From positions 4,986,599 through 5,050,598 of the forward strand of contig OX638377.1 in NCBI GenBank assembly GCA_951813615.1: 64,000 nucleotides of DNA, written 5' to 3'. Below the pieces are notes generated by a model, which saw nothing but the letters and a program-made list of their open reading frames with translations, was not told where the DNA came from and ran no database searches. Shown here one piece after another: positions 36,459 through 45,471 of the stretch. The translations under genes were made by a program, and so were the position numbers. The stretch is from an uncultured Latescibacterota bacterium (lineage in GTDB: Bacteria; Latescibacterota; UBA2968; UBA8231). Position 1 is the stretch's first letter; every line of letters starts with the position of its first letter.

Positions 36459-36625
36459 AACGCTACCTCCAAAGTCGTCACAGTGTCGTTGCCGAAGATG
36501 TCCACTGCCTTTACTGAGGTATTCCGCCTTTAGCCAAGGAGACGCTTCGTTGACTCACTGACGGATCAAATCATAGCCCTGCCAGAAGGCATCGTCTAAG
36601 TCCGGCTGTCGGCTATAGGATATTC

Positions 36626-36635
36626 TAGTATACTA
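36626..36635. promoter_or_regulatory. Candidate operator palindrome between XRE-ImmA and the EndoQ-UvrD gene
   Basis: TAGTATACTA is a perfect palindrome in the 247-base divergent intergenic region. XRE proteins bind such sites; the assignment is tentative. Confidence 0.25.
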
Positions 36636-36705
36636 TGACCCTGTAACGCGGGCAATCAGTAGACAGCTATTCTTCGCGTATTACCTTCCAACGCAGAGAC
36701 CAAAC

Positions 36706-39700
36706 ATGCAGTTCACAATCGACGTGCACTTGCACTCACGCTTTGCGCGGGCGACTAGCCGCGAGCTCAACCCTTCCAATTTGCACAAGTGGTCGGCGCT
36801 CAAGGGCGTTGACGTGGTCGGCACGGGCGACTACACGCATCCCGAGTGGTTCGCCGAACTATCTGAGCAACTCGAACCGGCCGAAGAGGGGCTGTATCAG
36901 CTCGAACCCGGCCGTCGCGCCGCCGTGGAACAAGAGCTGCCCGAGCGCTGCCGCCGCGCCGTGCGCTTTATGCTTTCGGTGGAAATCAGCACCATCTACA
37001 AGAAGGGCGACAAGACCCGCAAGATCCACCACGTCGTCATCCTACCCTCCCTTGAATCCGTCGCCCGCCTCAACCGCCGCCTCGGTGCCATTGGCAACTT
37101 GCACTCCGATGGCCGGCCCATCTTGGGGTTGGACAGCCGCGACCTTTTAGAAGTCTGTCTCGAAGCCGATGAAAAGGTGCTCTTCATCCCGGCCCATATA
37201 TGGACGCCGCATTTTGCCGCGTTGGGGGCCTCGTCGGGCTTTGACTCGTTGGAGGAGTGCTACGAGGATTTGTTGCCGCACATCTTCGCGGTGGAGACCG
37301 GCCTGTCCTCGGATCCGCCGATGAACTGGCGGCTGTCGGCCCTCGACCGCTATGCGATCGTATCCAATTCCGACGCCCACTCGCCGCAAAAGCTGGCCCG
37401 CGAGGCCACGTGCTTTGACACGGAGTGCTCGTATCTGGGTATCTACTCTGCGCTCAAAGACCGCGACCCAGCGCGCTTTTTGGGCACCTTGGAGTTCTAT
37501 CCCGAAGAAGGCAAGTACCACTACGACGGCCACCGCAAGTGCGCGGTGTGCTACAAGCCCGCGCAAACGCTAGCCGCCGAGGGGATCTGCCCGGTGTGCG
37601 GACGCAAGTTGACGGTGGGGGTTTTGCACCGGGTGGAGAAGCTAGCTGATCGCCCGGAGGGGTTCCGCCCGGATGTTGCCCCGTCCTATGAGTACTTGAT
37701 CCCGCTCGATGAAGTGATCGGCACAGCGGTTGGCGTTGGTCCGAAGTCCAAGAAAGTCCGCGCCGTGTACGACCGGCTATTGGCCGAAGTAGGTACAGAA
37801 CTCGAAGTATTGCGCCACGCTGGACTCGACGCGATTGAAAGCTGCGGCGGGCCGTTGGTGGCCGAGGGCGTGCGCCGGATGCGCTGCGGCGAGGTGGATA
37901 TTTACCCCGGACACGATGGGGAATACGGCGTGGTCAGCGTGTTTAGCGAGGAGGAGCGGGCGCGCTTGAAAGGGCAGGGTGCGTTGTTTGACTTGGGACC
38001 GGCGGTCGCGAAGACGGCTGAGGAAGTTCACATCTCAGCGGTGCCGTCGCCAAGGCCCGCTAGCGCCGAGCAAGCGGAGCAGAACGCAGATGCGCTCGAC
38101 GACACACAGCGGCAAGTCGAAGAGGCCGAAGGGGGGCCTTTGGTGGTAGTGGCCGGGCCGGGGTCGGGCAAGACTCGGGTACTGACGCGGCGCATTGCGC
38201 GGCTGGTCGCAAGCGGCGTGGACCCGAGTCAGATCATGGCCATTACCTTTACCCGGCGGGCGGCTGGACAGATGCGGCAGCGGCTGAGCGCATTGTTGGG
38301 CGGTGAGTCCGGGCTGGGCGCGATGCAGGTGGGGACCTTCCACCGCTTGGCGTTGTCGCTCTTGCGGGAGTTGGGCTGCGAGCCAAAGCTAGTGCTCGAC
38401 GAGGTAGAAGCGCGCCGGTTGCTGGAAGGGGCATTGGCAGATGCTGGTTTGTCGGGATCAGTTACCGCCGCCAGCCAAGCCATCTCGCTGGCCAAGGCCG
38501 CCGCGCAGGGGCCGGAAGAGATCGCCGAAGAGTGGCGACCGCATTACGACGCCTATCAGGAAGCTCTACGCGCATCCGGAGCCTACGACTACGACGACAT
38601 TCTCCTGGATTTGCTACGCCTCTTAGAAGCGGATACAGCCGTGCGGGAACAGGTGCGAGTGCGTTTCCCCTACCTGCTGATAGACGAGTTTCAAGACCTC
38701 AACGCCGCGCAGTATAGATTGGTCCTGCAGTTGGCCGGTGAGGGCGCGGGCCTGATGGCCATCGGCGACCCGGATCAAGCGATCTACAGCTTTCGCGGCG
38801 CTTCGCCTGACTACTTCGTTCACTTGCGCGACCGTTTCTCGGATACGCAACTCTTTCATCTGGGCGCGAATTACCGCTCACAGGGACATATTGTCGAGGC
38901 GGCCGCGGCCGTCGTCGGCCACAACTCAGGGCGCGAGGCCATTGAACTGGCCGCCATGCGCCCGGGAAAGGAGCGGATCCGTCTAATCGAGGTGCAGAGC
39001 GAGACGGCCGAGGGCATTGCGGTGGTGCGGGAGATTGCCCGCATGGTCGGCGGCACCGACATGGTGCAGACCGATGCTGGCGCAGAGGGGACGCGCAGTT
39101 TCGCCGACTTTGCCGTACTCTTCCGCACGGGCCGACAGGGCCAGGTGCTGGAGGAGTGCTTCCGCAAGGAGGGCCTGCCCTACCGGCTCGTCGGGCAGAA
39201 GGGCTTTCTGCAAGCGCCGGCCGTGCGGGCCGCGTTGGCGTTTGCCCGCTATGCCGCGATCTCGCAAGAGGATGTGCGCCGCTGGCAGGCACTAGAATCT
39301 ATGGGCGCGGAGCCGCACATTTTGCGCCAAGTGCGACGGGGAGAACTGTCGGCCGCGGCGCAGGACCAGGTCAAGGCGCTAGAGGCGCGAATAGCAGAGT
39401 ATAGGCAATGGGCCGCACAGGAGGACGCGGGTGCCTGGGTGCGCCGCTGGCAGGCCGAGTTCGGCGACCCAGAGGACGAGGACTTGGAGCACTTGGCCCG
39501 CGTAGCGGACGCGGCCGGAACGCTCGCGCAGCTACTGGAGACCGTGCTCCTAGGCGCGGAGGCCGACTACGAGGAGCGGGGCGGCCCCCAAGGCCCGGAG
39601 GCCGTCGCGCTAATGACCTTGCACGCGGCCAAGGGCTTGGAGTTTCCAGTGGTATTTATCTGTGGGGTAGAGGACGGACTGGTCCCCTTCCGCGAGCGGG

Positions 39701-39918
39701 ACGCCGACCTCGCCGAGGAGCGGCGGCTCTTTTACGTGGGCATGACGCGAGCGGAGGAGGAATTGGTGTTGCTGCGGGCGCGCAGCCGCCAGCGCTATGG
39801 CGAGCGGGTGCAGTGCGCGCTATCGCCGTTTGTGGACGAGATCCCCGCTCAGTTGCTCGCACGCGAGGATGCGGCCATGCCGCGCCGACGGGAGGCCGAG
39901 CAGCTATCGCTTTTTTAG
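36706..39918 (+). CDS. EndoQ-type PHP endonuclease fused to UvrD/PcrA-family SF1 helicase, with C-terminal clamp motif
   Basis: 1070 residues. Residues 1-~440 match endonuclease Q (COG1379): the PHP motif DVHLHSRFA (6-14), KGVDVVGTGDYTHPEWF, SNSDAHSP and a zinc ribbon C279-x2-C282 / C295-x2-C298, ending near GEVDIYPGHDGEYG. EndoQ nicks DNA 5' of deaminated bases. Residues ~465-1050 are an SF1A helicase: Q-motif region, Walker A GPGSGKT (484-490), DEFQD (660-664), GDPDQAIYSFRGA, NYRS, TLHAAKGLEF and FYVGMTRAEEEL. The last five residues are QLSLF, the consensus bacterial sliding-clamp-binding peptide. Likely excision of deaminated DNA with strand unwinding at the clamp. An IS landed exactly at the stop codon. 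Confidence 0.93.
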   Translation: MQFTIDVHLHSRFARATSRELNPSNLHKWSALKGVDVVGTGDYTHPEWFAELSEQLEPAEEGLYQLEPGRRAAVEQELPERCRRAVRFMLSVEISTIYKKGDKTRKIHHVVILPSLESVARLNRRLGAIGNLHSDGRPILGLDSRDLLEVCLEADEKVLFIPAHIWTPHFAALGASSGFDSLEECYEDLLPHIFAVETGLSSDPPMNWRLSALDRYAIVSNSDAHSPQKLAREATCFDTECSYLGIYSALKDRDPARFLGTLEFYPEEGKYHYDGHRKCAVCYKPAQTLAAEGICPVCGRKLTVGVLHRVEKLADRPEGFRPDVAPSYEYLIPLDEVIGTAVGVGPKSKKVRAVYDRLLAEVGTELEVLRHAGLDAIESCGGPLVAEGVRRMRCGEVDIYPGHDGEYGVVSVFSEEERARLKGQGALFDLGPAVAKTAEEVHISAVPSPRPASAEQAEQNADALDDTQRQVEEAEGGPLVVVAGPGSGKTRVLTRRIARLVASGVDPSQIMAITFTRRAAGQMRQRLSALLGGESGLGAMQVGTFHRLALSLLRELGCEPKLVLDEVEARRLLEGALADAGLSGSVTAASQAISLAKAAAQGPEEIAEEWRPHYDAYQEALRASGAYDYDDILLDLLRLLEADTAVREQVRVRFPYLLIDEFQDLNAAQYRLVLQLAGEGAGLMAIGDPDQAIYSFRGASPDYFVHLRDRFSDTQLFHLGANYRSQGHIVEAAAAVVGHNSGREAIELAAMRPGKERIRLIEVQSETAEGIAVVREIARMVGGTDMVQTDAGAEGTRSFADFAVLFRTGRQGQVLEECFRKEGLPYRLVGQKGFLQAPAVRAALAFARYAAISQEDVRRWQALESMGAEPHILRQVRRGELSAAAQDQVKALEARIAEYRQWAAQEDAGAWVRRWQAEFGDPEDEDLEHLARVADAAGTLAQLLETVLLGAEADYEERGGPQGPEAVALMTLHAAKGLEFPVVFICGVEDGLVPFRERDADLAEERRLFYVGMTRAEEELVLLRARSRQRYGERVQCALSPFVDEIPAQLLAREDAAMPRRREAEQLSLF

Positions 39919-40042
39919 AAGCTGTCTGAAAACCCTTAAGGCTCATTATGGATTCCGGGGAGTTGTCTTGAAGGGGTAATCCCACCGGCTTATCTTGGTG
40001 CTGTGCGCCCTTTTTCCTTGCCTTCCAATCAGGCTTTTCACC

Positions 40043-40989
40043 ATGGTCAATATCCAAAATCTCATCGATGATGCCAAATGCTTTGAAACGGTTCGCGCCT
40101 TGCGCTGGTCTGATGGTATTTTCTGTCCGCACTGTGGTTCGGCTCGGCTTATCAAGCGGGGCTTTGATGACACGCAGCCTGATCGCCAACGCTACCGATG
40201 CCACGGCTGTGCTCGGGACTTTGATGATTTGACCGGCACCGTGTTAGCGGGTCACCACCAACCGTTACGGGTTTGGATTCTGTGTCTGTATTTCATGGGC
40301 TTAAATCTATCCAACCGGCAAATTGCCCAGGAACTGGGATTGAATAAAGATGATGCGCAGCACATGACCACGCACCTGCGGCAAGGCCTCGTCGCCCAGC
40401 AGGAGCCCGCTGGTCTTGATGGGGTAGTCGAGTGCGATGAAGTCTATATTGTGGCCGGTCATAAGGGGCATCCTACGGCGGTGAAAAAAAAGGACGAACA
40501 GGACGACGCAACCGACTCAAAGGCCGTCGAGGACGGGGCACCTTAGCCGGAGAAAAACCGCCGATCTTGGGCCTGATTCAACGCGGGGGGGAGGTGTGCA
40601 TTCAGATGCTGGACAATGTCCAGCAAAAAACCATTGAGCCGCTGATTAAAAAGGCTGTTATACCGGACACGCTCATTTATACCGACGAGTACAACATCTA
40701 CGGACGGCTAGAAGCTTGGGGCTATGCCCATGCCGTGGTTCATCATAGCCAGGGGGAATTCGCACGGGATGACGATCAAGATGGCTTTTGTGAAGTGCAT
40801 GTCAATACCATAGAAGGGCTCTGGTCTTTGTTACGTTCTTGGTTGAGACCCCACCGAGGGATCTCGCAGGAAAAACTCCCCCTCTATCTGGGCTTCTTTC
40901 AATTCGTTCATAACATGAGAAAAAGGGGCAAAGCGCTCCTGGAAAGCCTCATTAAAGGCATCCTGGGAATAGCTCCCTGCAATCCATAA
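40043..40989 (+). CDS. IS1595-family transposase in two frames (possible -1 frameshift product)
   Basis: Frame one (40043-40546) encodes the zinc ribbon and first catalytic Asp (VECDEVYIVAGHKG). Frame two (to 40989) encodes TDEYNIY and HVNTIEGLWS. A -1 shift at the A-run near 40486-40492 would join them and restore the IS1595 motif GRRGRGTLAGEKPP, giving about 315 residues, the normal family length. Without the shift, the product would be 167 residues ending before the catalytic core is complete. Confidence 0.8.
40486..40492 (+). promoter_or_regulatory. Candidate -1 ribosomal slippery heptamer A AAA AAG
   Basis: In the upstream transposase frame the run reads AAA-AAA-AAG; slipping back one base enters the downstream frame. 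This is the classic heptamer of IS3- and IS1-type elements. It is not firmly known for IS1595, so simple decay remains possible. Confidence 0.45.
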
Positions 40990-41003
40990 TGAGCCACCCT
41001 TAA

Positions 41004-41411
41004 TGTAGCCGCTATTTGAACAGGCGTACTCATCGAGCCAGTTTGCTTCGACAGGTGGTGGTCACCGCCGCCGATGTCGATGACCGGGATGGTTTGAAGC
41101 AGGTGTTGACCCGCTTGAAGACCGCCGGCGTGGCTCGGTTACGCAAGCTGTGGGCGGATGGCGGCTACCAAGGTGCGGCCATCCGAACGTGGGTGGCCAA
41201 CCAAAAAAAGACGCACAAAATAGACTTGGAAGTCGTCGCCAAACAAGGCGGCGGCTTTGCGGTGTTACCACGCCGGTGGGTCGTCGAGCGCACCTTGGCG
41301 TGGTTGATGAATTTTCGCCGACATGCGAGAGATTATGAGGTCTTGACCCGACATAGCGACGCCTTGATTCAGGTTGCCATGATCCACTTGCTACTCAAAC
41401 GGATCAAATAA
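41004..41411 (+). pseudogene. C-terminal half of an IS5-type transposase
   Basis: About 130 residues: KLWADGGYQG (second Asp) and RRWVVERTLAWLMNFRRHARDYE (catalytic Glu) are clear, but the N-terminal half with the first Asp is missing. Part of the remnant ending at 41435. From 41439 to 41654 no gene is seen. Confidence 0.88.
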
Positions 41412-41654
41412 AAAATAGAGTTTTCAGACAGCCTCTTAGGATGCGTTTAGCATAATAAGTATTATTGAGGCGATACGAAATTTGTGCGACGGCACTAAGC
41501 GCGTCAGATCTCAGAATAATTACCCTATCTCAATTTTTTACAAGGATTTACGTAGTATGGTATAGCCTCGTGGTTTCGGTTGCTATTGTCCACACAAACT
41601 CTTTGATTCTAATGGTGGCCCAATTCGCTATTCTAACGAAAGGCAAGGCTGACG

Positions 41655-42461
41655 ATGATGACCGAAGAACAACGCTATCTTTTTGATCTATGCGGTTTTC
41701 TGCACCTGAAGAACGTCCTGACCCCGGAGGAACTGGATGCGGCTTCGGATGCCGCCAATCGCTACATCGACAGCGCACCGGAAGACCTGCCGCCGCATTT
41801 CGGACGATCAGAAAATTCCAAGGGCTTTGCTCACGGCTTCGCCTTCGACCAGGCGCTGGAAAAGTTGGTCTTTCTGCCGGCAGTCTGGCCCATCGTGCTG
41901 GAGTTGACCAACGGCAAACCCATGCTCGCCAGCGGCACCATGATGCTCGACTCTCCCGACGGACACACCGAGGCGGTGCAACTGCACTGCGCCCGCGATG
42001 ATTACGGCTTTGAGAGTGCCCGTTACGAGGTGCGCCGGGGACGCATCTACTGCGACGATTTTGTGGTCTTTCCCTACCTAGACGATGTGCTTCCCGGTGA
42101 TGGCGGGCTACTAGTGGTGCCGGGGTCGCACAAAAGCGAGTTCGACCGGCCGCCGCAGCTATTTAACCAGGGTCTCATCGAAGGGGAGGTCCCGCCGGGG
42201 GTCGTCAATATCACGCCCGCGGCCGGGGATGTGGTGGTCATGCCCGAATGCGTAACCCACGGGGTCCTGCCTTGGCGAGCCCCCGCCCGCCAGCGCCGGG
42301 TGCTGACGCTGCGCTACCGGCCACACCACCGCCAAGCCGGCCCCATTCCGGAGGCGGTCAAAGAGCGACTGGCACCCGAAACGCTCGAGTTGGTCGAATC
42401 GGCGCACTATACCCATGAAAAGAAAATCGCCACTCAGCAACGGGTGTGCCTCAGCCAATAA
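41655..42461 (+). CDS. PhyH-family protein lacking the iron-binding Asp (HCA in place of HxD)
   Basis: 268 residues. Clear PhyH core: RGRIYCDDFVVFPYLDD, GDGGLLVVPGSHKSEF and a distal His H202 (CVTHGVLPWR). The first metal motif is H111-C-A113, the HxA pattern of SyrB2-type halogenases. The following R-D-D (114-116) could instead supply an acid. It starts a new plus-strand block just after the IS cluster. Confidence 0.85.
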   Translation: MMTEEQRYLFDLCGFLHLKNVLTPEELDAASDAANRYIDSAPEDLPPHFGRSENSKGFAHGFAFDQALEKLVFLPAVWPIVLELTNGKPMLASGTMMLDSPDGHTEAVQLHCARDDYGFESARYEVRRGRIYCDDFVVFPYLDDVLPGDGGLLVVPGSHKSEFDRPPQLFNQGLIEGEVPPGVVNITPAAGDVVVMPECVTHGVLPWRAPARQRRVLTLRYRPHHRQAGPIPEAVKERLAPETLELVESAHYTHEKKIATQQRVCLSQ

Positions 42462-42504
42462 TGGCCTCAGCCGGGAAACCGTTTCAAATTAGAGGACGCT
42501 TGCG

Positions 42505-42582
42505 GTGAATTCAGATCCTAATTGCATCTTCTGTCAGATTGTCGCCAAGAAAAAGCCGGAAGAAATTCTTTTACTGCCATGA
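42505..42582 (+). pseudogene. Truncated HIT-family N-terminal fragment
   Basis: Twenty-five codons from GTG: the start reads like HIT proteins (NCIFCQIVAKKKPEEIL), with the CxxC of Hint-type proteins, then ends at TGA before the HIT triad. A remnant of a nucleotide hydrolase. Confidence 0.6.
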
Positions 42583-42600
42583 GGAAGGTCGCCGTGGAGA

Positions 42601-42753
42601 TCGTTCTGCGACAAGCAATCGAAGAGCGAGGTTGCAGTAGATGTTCTTGCGACCAATCCAGACGGCCAAAAGTTCTGGGCCCACATTGGTTTTACACCTT
42701 ATTTCACTTCGATGAAGAGCGGCTCGGCCTGCGCCGTCCCAAAAATTCACTGA
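42601..42753 (+). pseudogene. C-terminal fragment of a GNAT acetyltransferase
   Basis: In frame from about 42601, the 39 codons from 42634 to the TGA read like the end of a GNAT domain (VDVLATNPDGQKFWAHIGF). The acetyl-CoA-binding part is missing. Together with the HIT fragment this fills the 310 bases between two intact genes with gene debris. Confidence 0.55.
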
Positions 42754-42771
42754 GACTTCTGGAGGTTTCTC

Positions 42772-43137
42772 GTGCGGTTCAATGGCATTTGTATAGTAAC
42801 GAAGGATGTACCCAAATTGTGCGCTTTCTACCGAGAGATACTAAAACTCGAACCAGAAGAAGGGGATGTATTTAAGATCATTCCAACGGAGGGTGCAATG
42901 CTGTCAATCTTCTCCTCAGAACACATGGAGGAGATGGCTCATGGAAGCCTGAAGGGGGCTGGATATGGCAGCTATACCATCGAATTTGAGGTAGAAGACG
43001 TCGACCAGGAATTTGAACGTTTGCAGGCTATGAATGTTGATATTGTTAAACCGCCTACAACTCAACCGTGGGGACGCCGGTCCGTTTGGTTTCGCGATCC
43101 GGATAGAAACATCATCAATTTCTATGCCAACGTGTAA
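42772..43137 (+). CDS. Glyoxalase/bleomycin-resistance (VOC) family protein
   Basis: 121 residues, GTG start preceded by GGAGG. VOC fold: paired beta-alpha-beta-beta-beta units (CIVTKDVPKLCAFYREIL; SYTIEFEVEDVDQEFERL) ending WFRDPDRNIINFY. The metal-ligand pattern is incomplete (no N-terminal His), so it may bind or sequester ligands without catalysis. Confidence 0.85.
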   Translation: MRFNGICIVTKDVPKLCAFYREILKLEPEEGDVFKIIPTEGAMLSIFSSEHMEEMAHGSLKGAGYGSYTIEFEVEDVDQEFERLQAMNVDIVKPPTTQPWGRRSVWFRDPDRNIINFYANV

Positions 43138-43179
43138 CAGCGCGGTATTGCGCTGCAGCGGCTATGAGGAGAGCTCGGC

Positions 43180-44046
43180 GTGACGGCACCAAACACCACT
43201 TCGGCAGCACGCGTGTCCGTCCACGGTGGACACAGCAAAGAATTCGGCGATGCAAATGATTCCTCGCTTGAGGAGGTCGTACGCTCCTATGTTGACAAGG
43301 GCTTCGAATGGGTGGGCATTACTGAGCATATCCCGCCAGCTTCAGCCGACTTCCTGTTTCCCTGGGAGATTGAAGAGGGCCAGACGTTTGAGTCAAAGAT
43401 GGAACGGTTCACCGAATACTTCTCGGTCGCGCGCAGGCTCCAGCGGGAATATCGAGATTCTATTCGGATCTTAGTTGGATTCGAAACAGAGAGTTACACG
43501 GGCTATGTAGCGCACGTCAACAGTCTGCGCAATCAATTTCAACCTGACTACATCGTTGGCTCGGTCCATCACGTGCGGGACATCTGTATCGATGGCCTGC
43601 CAGAATGGTATGCCCAAGCCGTGGAAGAGGCCGGAGGAATCGATGAGCTATTCTGTGAATACTTCGACAAGCAATACGAGCTTGTAGAGGAACTAGAACC
43701 CGAAGTGGTCGGACACTTCGACCTCATTCGAATGCACGACAGGGACTATCGTCAGCGCTTAGAGATTCCCAAAATCAAGGAGAGAATCCAGAGGAACCTC
43801 GAGAAGATCAAGGACCTTGGGTCAGTTCTCGATTTCAATCTCAGGGCCTTTGAAAAGGGCGGATCCGAACCTTACGTATCCAGATCTATATTGGAAATGG
43901 CACTATATCTTGGCGTCCCTTGCGTCCCGGGCGACGATTCACATGGGGTCGCGGGAGTTGGATTACATCTCGAGAAAGGGATCGAAATACTAACACAGAC
44001 TGGATTTAGCACGGATTGGCAGCTTCCAAGGGGCGGCGGCACATAG
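43180..44046 (+). CDS. Histidinol-phosphatase-like PHP protein
   Basis: 288 residues, GTG start. PHP features: VHGGHSKEFGD, GITEHIPP, GFETE, GSVHHVRDICIDG, VVGHFDLIRMHD and PGDDSHG metal ligands, in the HisK-type arrangement. No other histidine-biosynthesis gene is nearby, so it may act on another phosphate ester. Followed immediately by a GNAT gene. Confidence 0.85.
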   Translation: MTAPNTTSAARVSVHGGHSKEFGDANDSSLEEVVRSYVDKGFEWVGITEHIPPASADFLFPWEIEEGQTFESKMERFTEYFSVARRLQREYRDSIRILVGFETESYTGYVAHVNSLRNQFQPDYIVGSVHHVRDICIDGLPEWYAQAVEEAGGIDELFCEYFDKQYELVEELEPEVVGHFDLIRMHDRDYRQRLEIPKIKERIQRNLEKIKDLGSVLDFNLRAFEKGGSEPYVSRSILEMALYLGVPCVPGDDSHGVAGVGLHLEKGIEILTQTGFSTDWQLPRGGGT

Positions 44047-44565
44047 ATGAAACCAGACGGGACGCGAGAATTGCCACCAACGATCCGATCCGCTACGCCC
44101 GCTGACGCCGAGATGGTAGTGCGGATTTACATCGATTCGTGGAACGCTGGATTTGGCGCACTGCTATCGCAGGCCGATAGAACTGTGACGCCAGTTCTTA
44201 TTGAACGTTGGCGTCATGATCTTGCTCAGCTGGCTCCACATCGTTGGTGGGTAGCTGAACGTATGGGTTCGATTGCAGGATTCGTCGGCATTGGCCCCAG
44301 CCGAGATCCGGTGGATGCACGCCTCGGCGAACTTGATACGATCGCTGTCGATCCGTCGCACTGGCACACAGGTGTTGGCAAGGCATTGATGTCTGTCGCT
44401 TTGCGTTATCTGGTTGCAGATGGCTACGATGAGGCGATAGTGTGGACCGTAGAAGGCTACGAGCGCGGGACTGCTTTCTACGAAGCCATGGGATGGTGCC
44501 GTGATGGTGGCATCCGAGATGAAGGGCGACAACTCCGCTTCCAGCGCGACTTATCTACCTTATAA
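44047..44565 (+). CDS. GNAT-family N-acetyltransferase
   Basis: 172 residues. RSATPADAEMVVRIY at the N-terminus, AcCoA-binding LDTIAVDPSHWHTGVGKALM and AIVWTVEGYERGTAFYEAMGW at the end are standard GNAT motifs. It starts on the base after the PHP stop codon, so the two are probably co-translated. Confidence 0.93.
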   Translation: MKPDGTRELPPTIRSATPADAEMVVRIYIDSWNAGFGALLSQADRTVTPVLIERWRHDLAQLAPHRWWVAERMGSIAGFVGIGPSRDPVDARLGELDTIAVDPSHWHTGVGKALMSVALRYLVADGYDEAIVWTVEGYERGTAFYEAMGWCRDGGIRDEGRQLRFQRDLSTL

Positions 44566-44702
44566 GATATGCACGGATAGATTTCCGTGATGGACGGAGA
44601 TCTGCTTGACATGGTTCTATAGTCCTTCTTGCTTTCGGAATCGGTATTAGGAGGCTAGTGTTTTTCACCTTTTTGCACATAACGAGTAGTGGAGAAATAT
44701 CG

Positions 44703-45416
44703 ATGACCGAAAGCAGAGATAAACTCAGAGAAGCGATAGAAAATGGCGACTTGGCCACAGTCAAACAAATCGGCGAGACAGAATCCAACTTCCTCGACGA
44801 GCCCCTCCTTTCTCGCGCGTGGCGCAGCGACTACCCGATGACACAAGCCGCTGTGAGCGGTCATGCGGAGGTCCTCGCTTATCTAATTGCCAAAGGGGGC
44901 GACGTTATGGAAAACCACAACTTTCCCCTTTGCCGAGCAGCGACACGCGGTGGCTGTGTTGCGACTATGGAGCTGCTGGTTCAACATGGTGCGGACGTGG
45001 ATCGAACCACTCAAGACTACGGCCCGCCGCTGATATTTGCCATCGAAGGCAGTGCCCTAGATAGTATGAAATTCTTATTGGAGAACGGCGCACAGATCGC
45101 TGGGAGTGGTCCAAGCGAAACGCAACCCGTGTCTTGGGATGCGCTCAAACACGCAACCTCCTTTAACCGCAAGTGTCCAGGGATGCTTGCTCTGCTTCTC
45201 GATTATGGAGCCGATGTTAATAGCCCTATCGTTGATCAACACGGAGGCTCTAAAAATAATACTGCACTGCATGGAGCGGCGGAAAAGGGGGATATTAAAG
45301 GCGTGAAACTTCTGCTAGCGCAAGGGGCTGACCCAAATGCAAAAAATAATCAGGGTCAACGCCCCGTCGAAGTAACCCGCAACCAAAAGGTCCGAGAGCT
45401 ATTGGAGAGAATATAA
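44703..45416 (+). CDS. Ankyrin-repeat protein
   Basis: 237 residues from ATG 44703 (GGAGAAATATCG before it). About five ankyrin units: LREAIENGDLATVKQIG, MTQAAVSGHAEVLAYLIAKGGDV, LCRAATRGGCVATMELLVQHGADV, a longer central unit, and TALHGAAEKGDIKGVKLLLAQGADPNAKN. No signal peptide, so cytoplasmic. A protein-protein interaction scaffold of unknown partner. Confidence 0.9.
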   Translation: MTESRDKLREAIENGDLATVKQIGETESNFLDEPLLSRAWRSDYPMTQAAVSGHAEVLAYLIAKGGDVMENHNFPLCRAATRGGCVATMELLVQHGADVDRTTQDYGPPLIFAIEGSALDSMKFLLENGAQIAGSGPSETQPVSWDALKHATSFNRKCPGMLALLLDYGADVNSPIVDQHGGSKNNTALHGAAEKGDIKGVKLLLAQGADPNAKNNQGQRPVEVTRNQKVRELLERI

Positions 45417-45471
45417 CAGATTAATCGCTTCCGAACGGGTAGATTCGCAAACCGGCACAACCATATCTAAA

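Larger units (their letters stand above)
39940..40995 (+). mobile_element. IS1595-family insertion sequence, copy 2 (complete)
   Basis: 1056 bp with the same GGCTCATTATGGATT terminal repeats as copy 1 and a perfect 8-bp target duplication ACCCTTAA (39932-39939 and 40996-41003). The 8-bp duplication fits IS1595. The transposase frame is broken once at an A-run. Confidence 0.95.
39918..41435 (+). mobile_element. Internally deleted IS5-type element remnant, host of IS1595 copy 2
   Basis: Left end GAAGCTGTCTGAAAAC (39918-39933) and right end GTTTTCAGACAGCCTC (41420-41435) are inverted repeats with one mismatch. TTA on both outer sides (39915-39917 and 41436-41438) is a 3-bp target duplication. 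Only about 22 bases of the left side remain before the C-terminal half of a transposase, so most of the 5' half is gone. IS1595 copy 2 is inserted in it. Confidence 0.85.

Noticed and set aside
32739..40995. Composite transposon formed by the two IS1595 copies around the PIN/XRE-ImmA and EndoQ-UvrD genes
   Set aside because: Same orientation, but the outer flanks (TAGTGAAT and ACCCTTAA) do not match and copy 2 has its own private 8-bp duplication, so the copies inserted independently.
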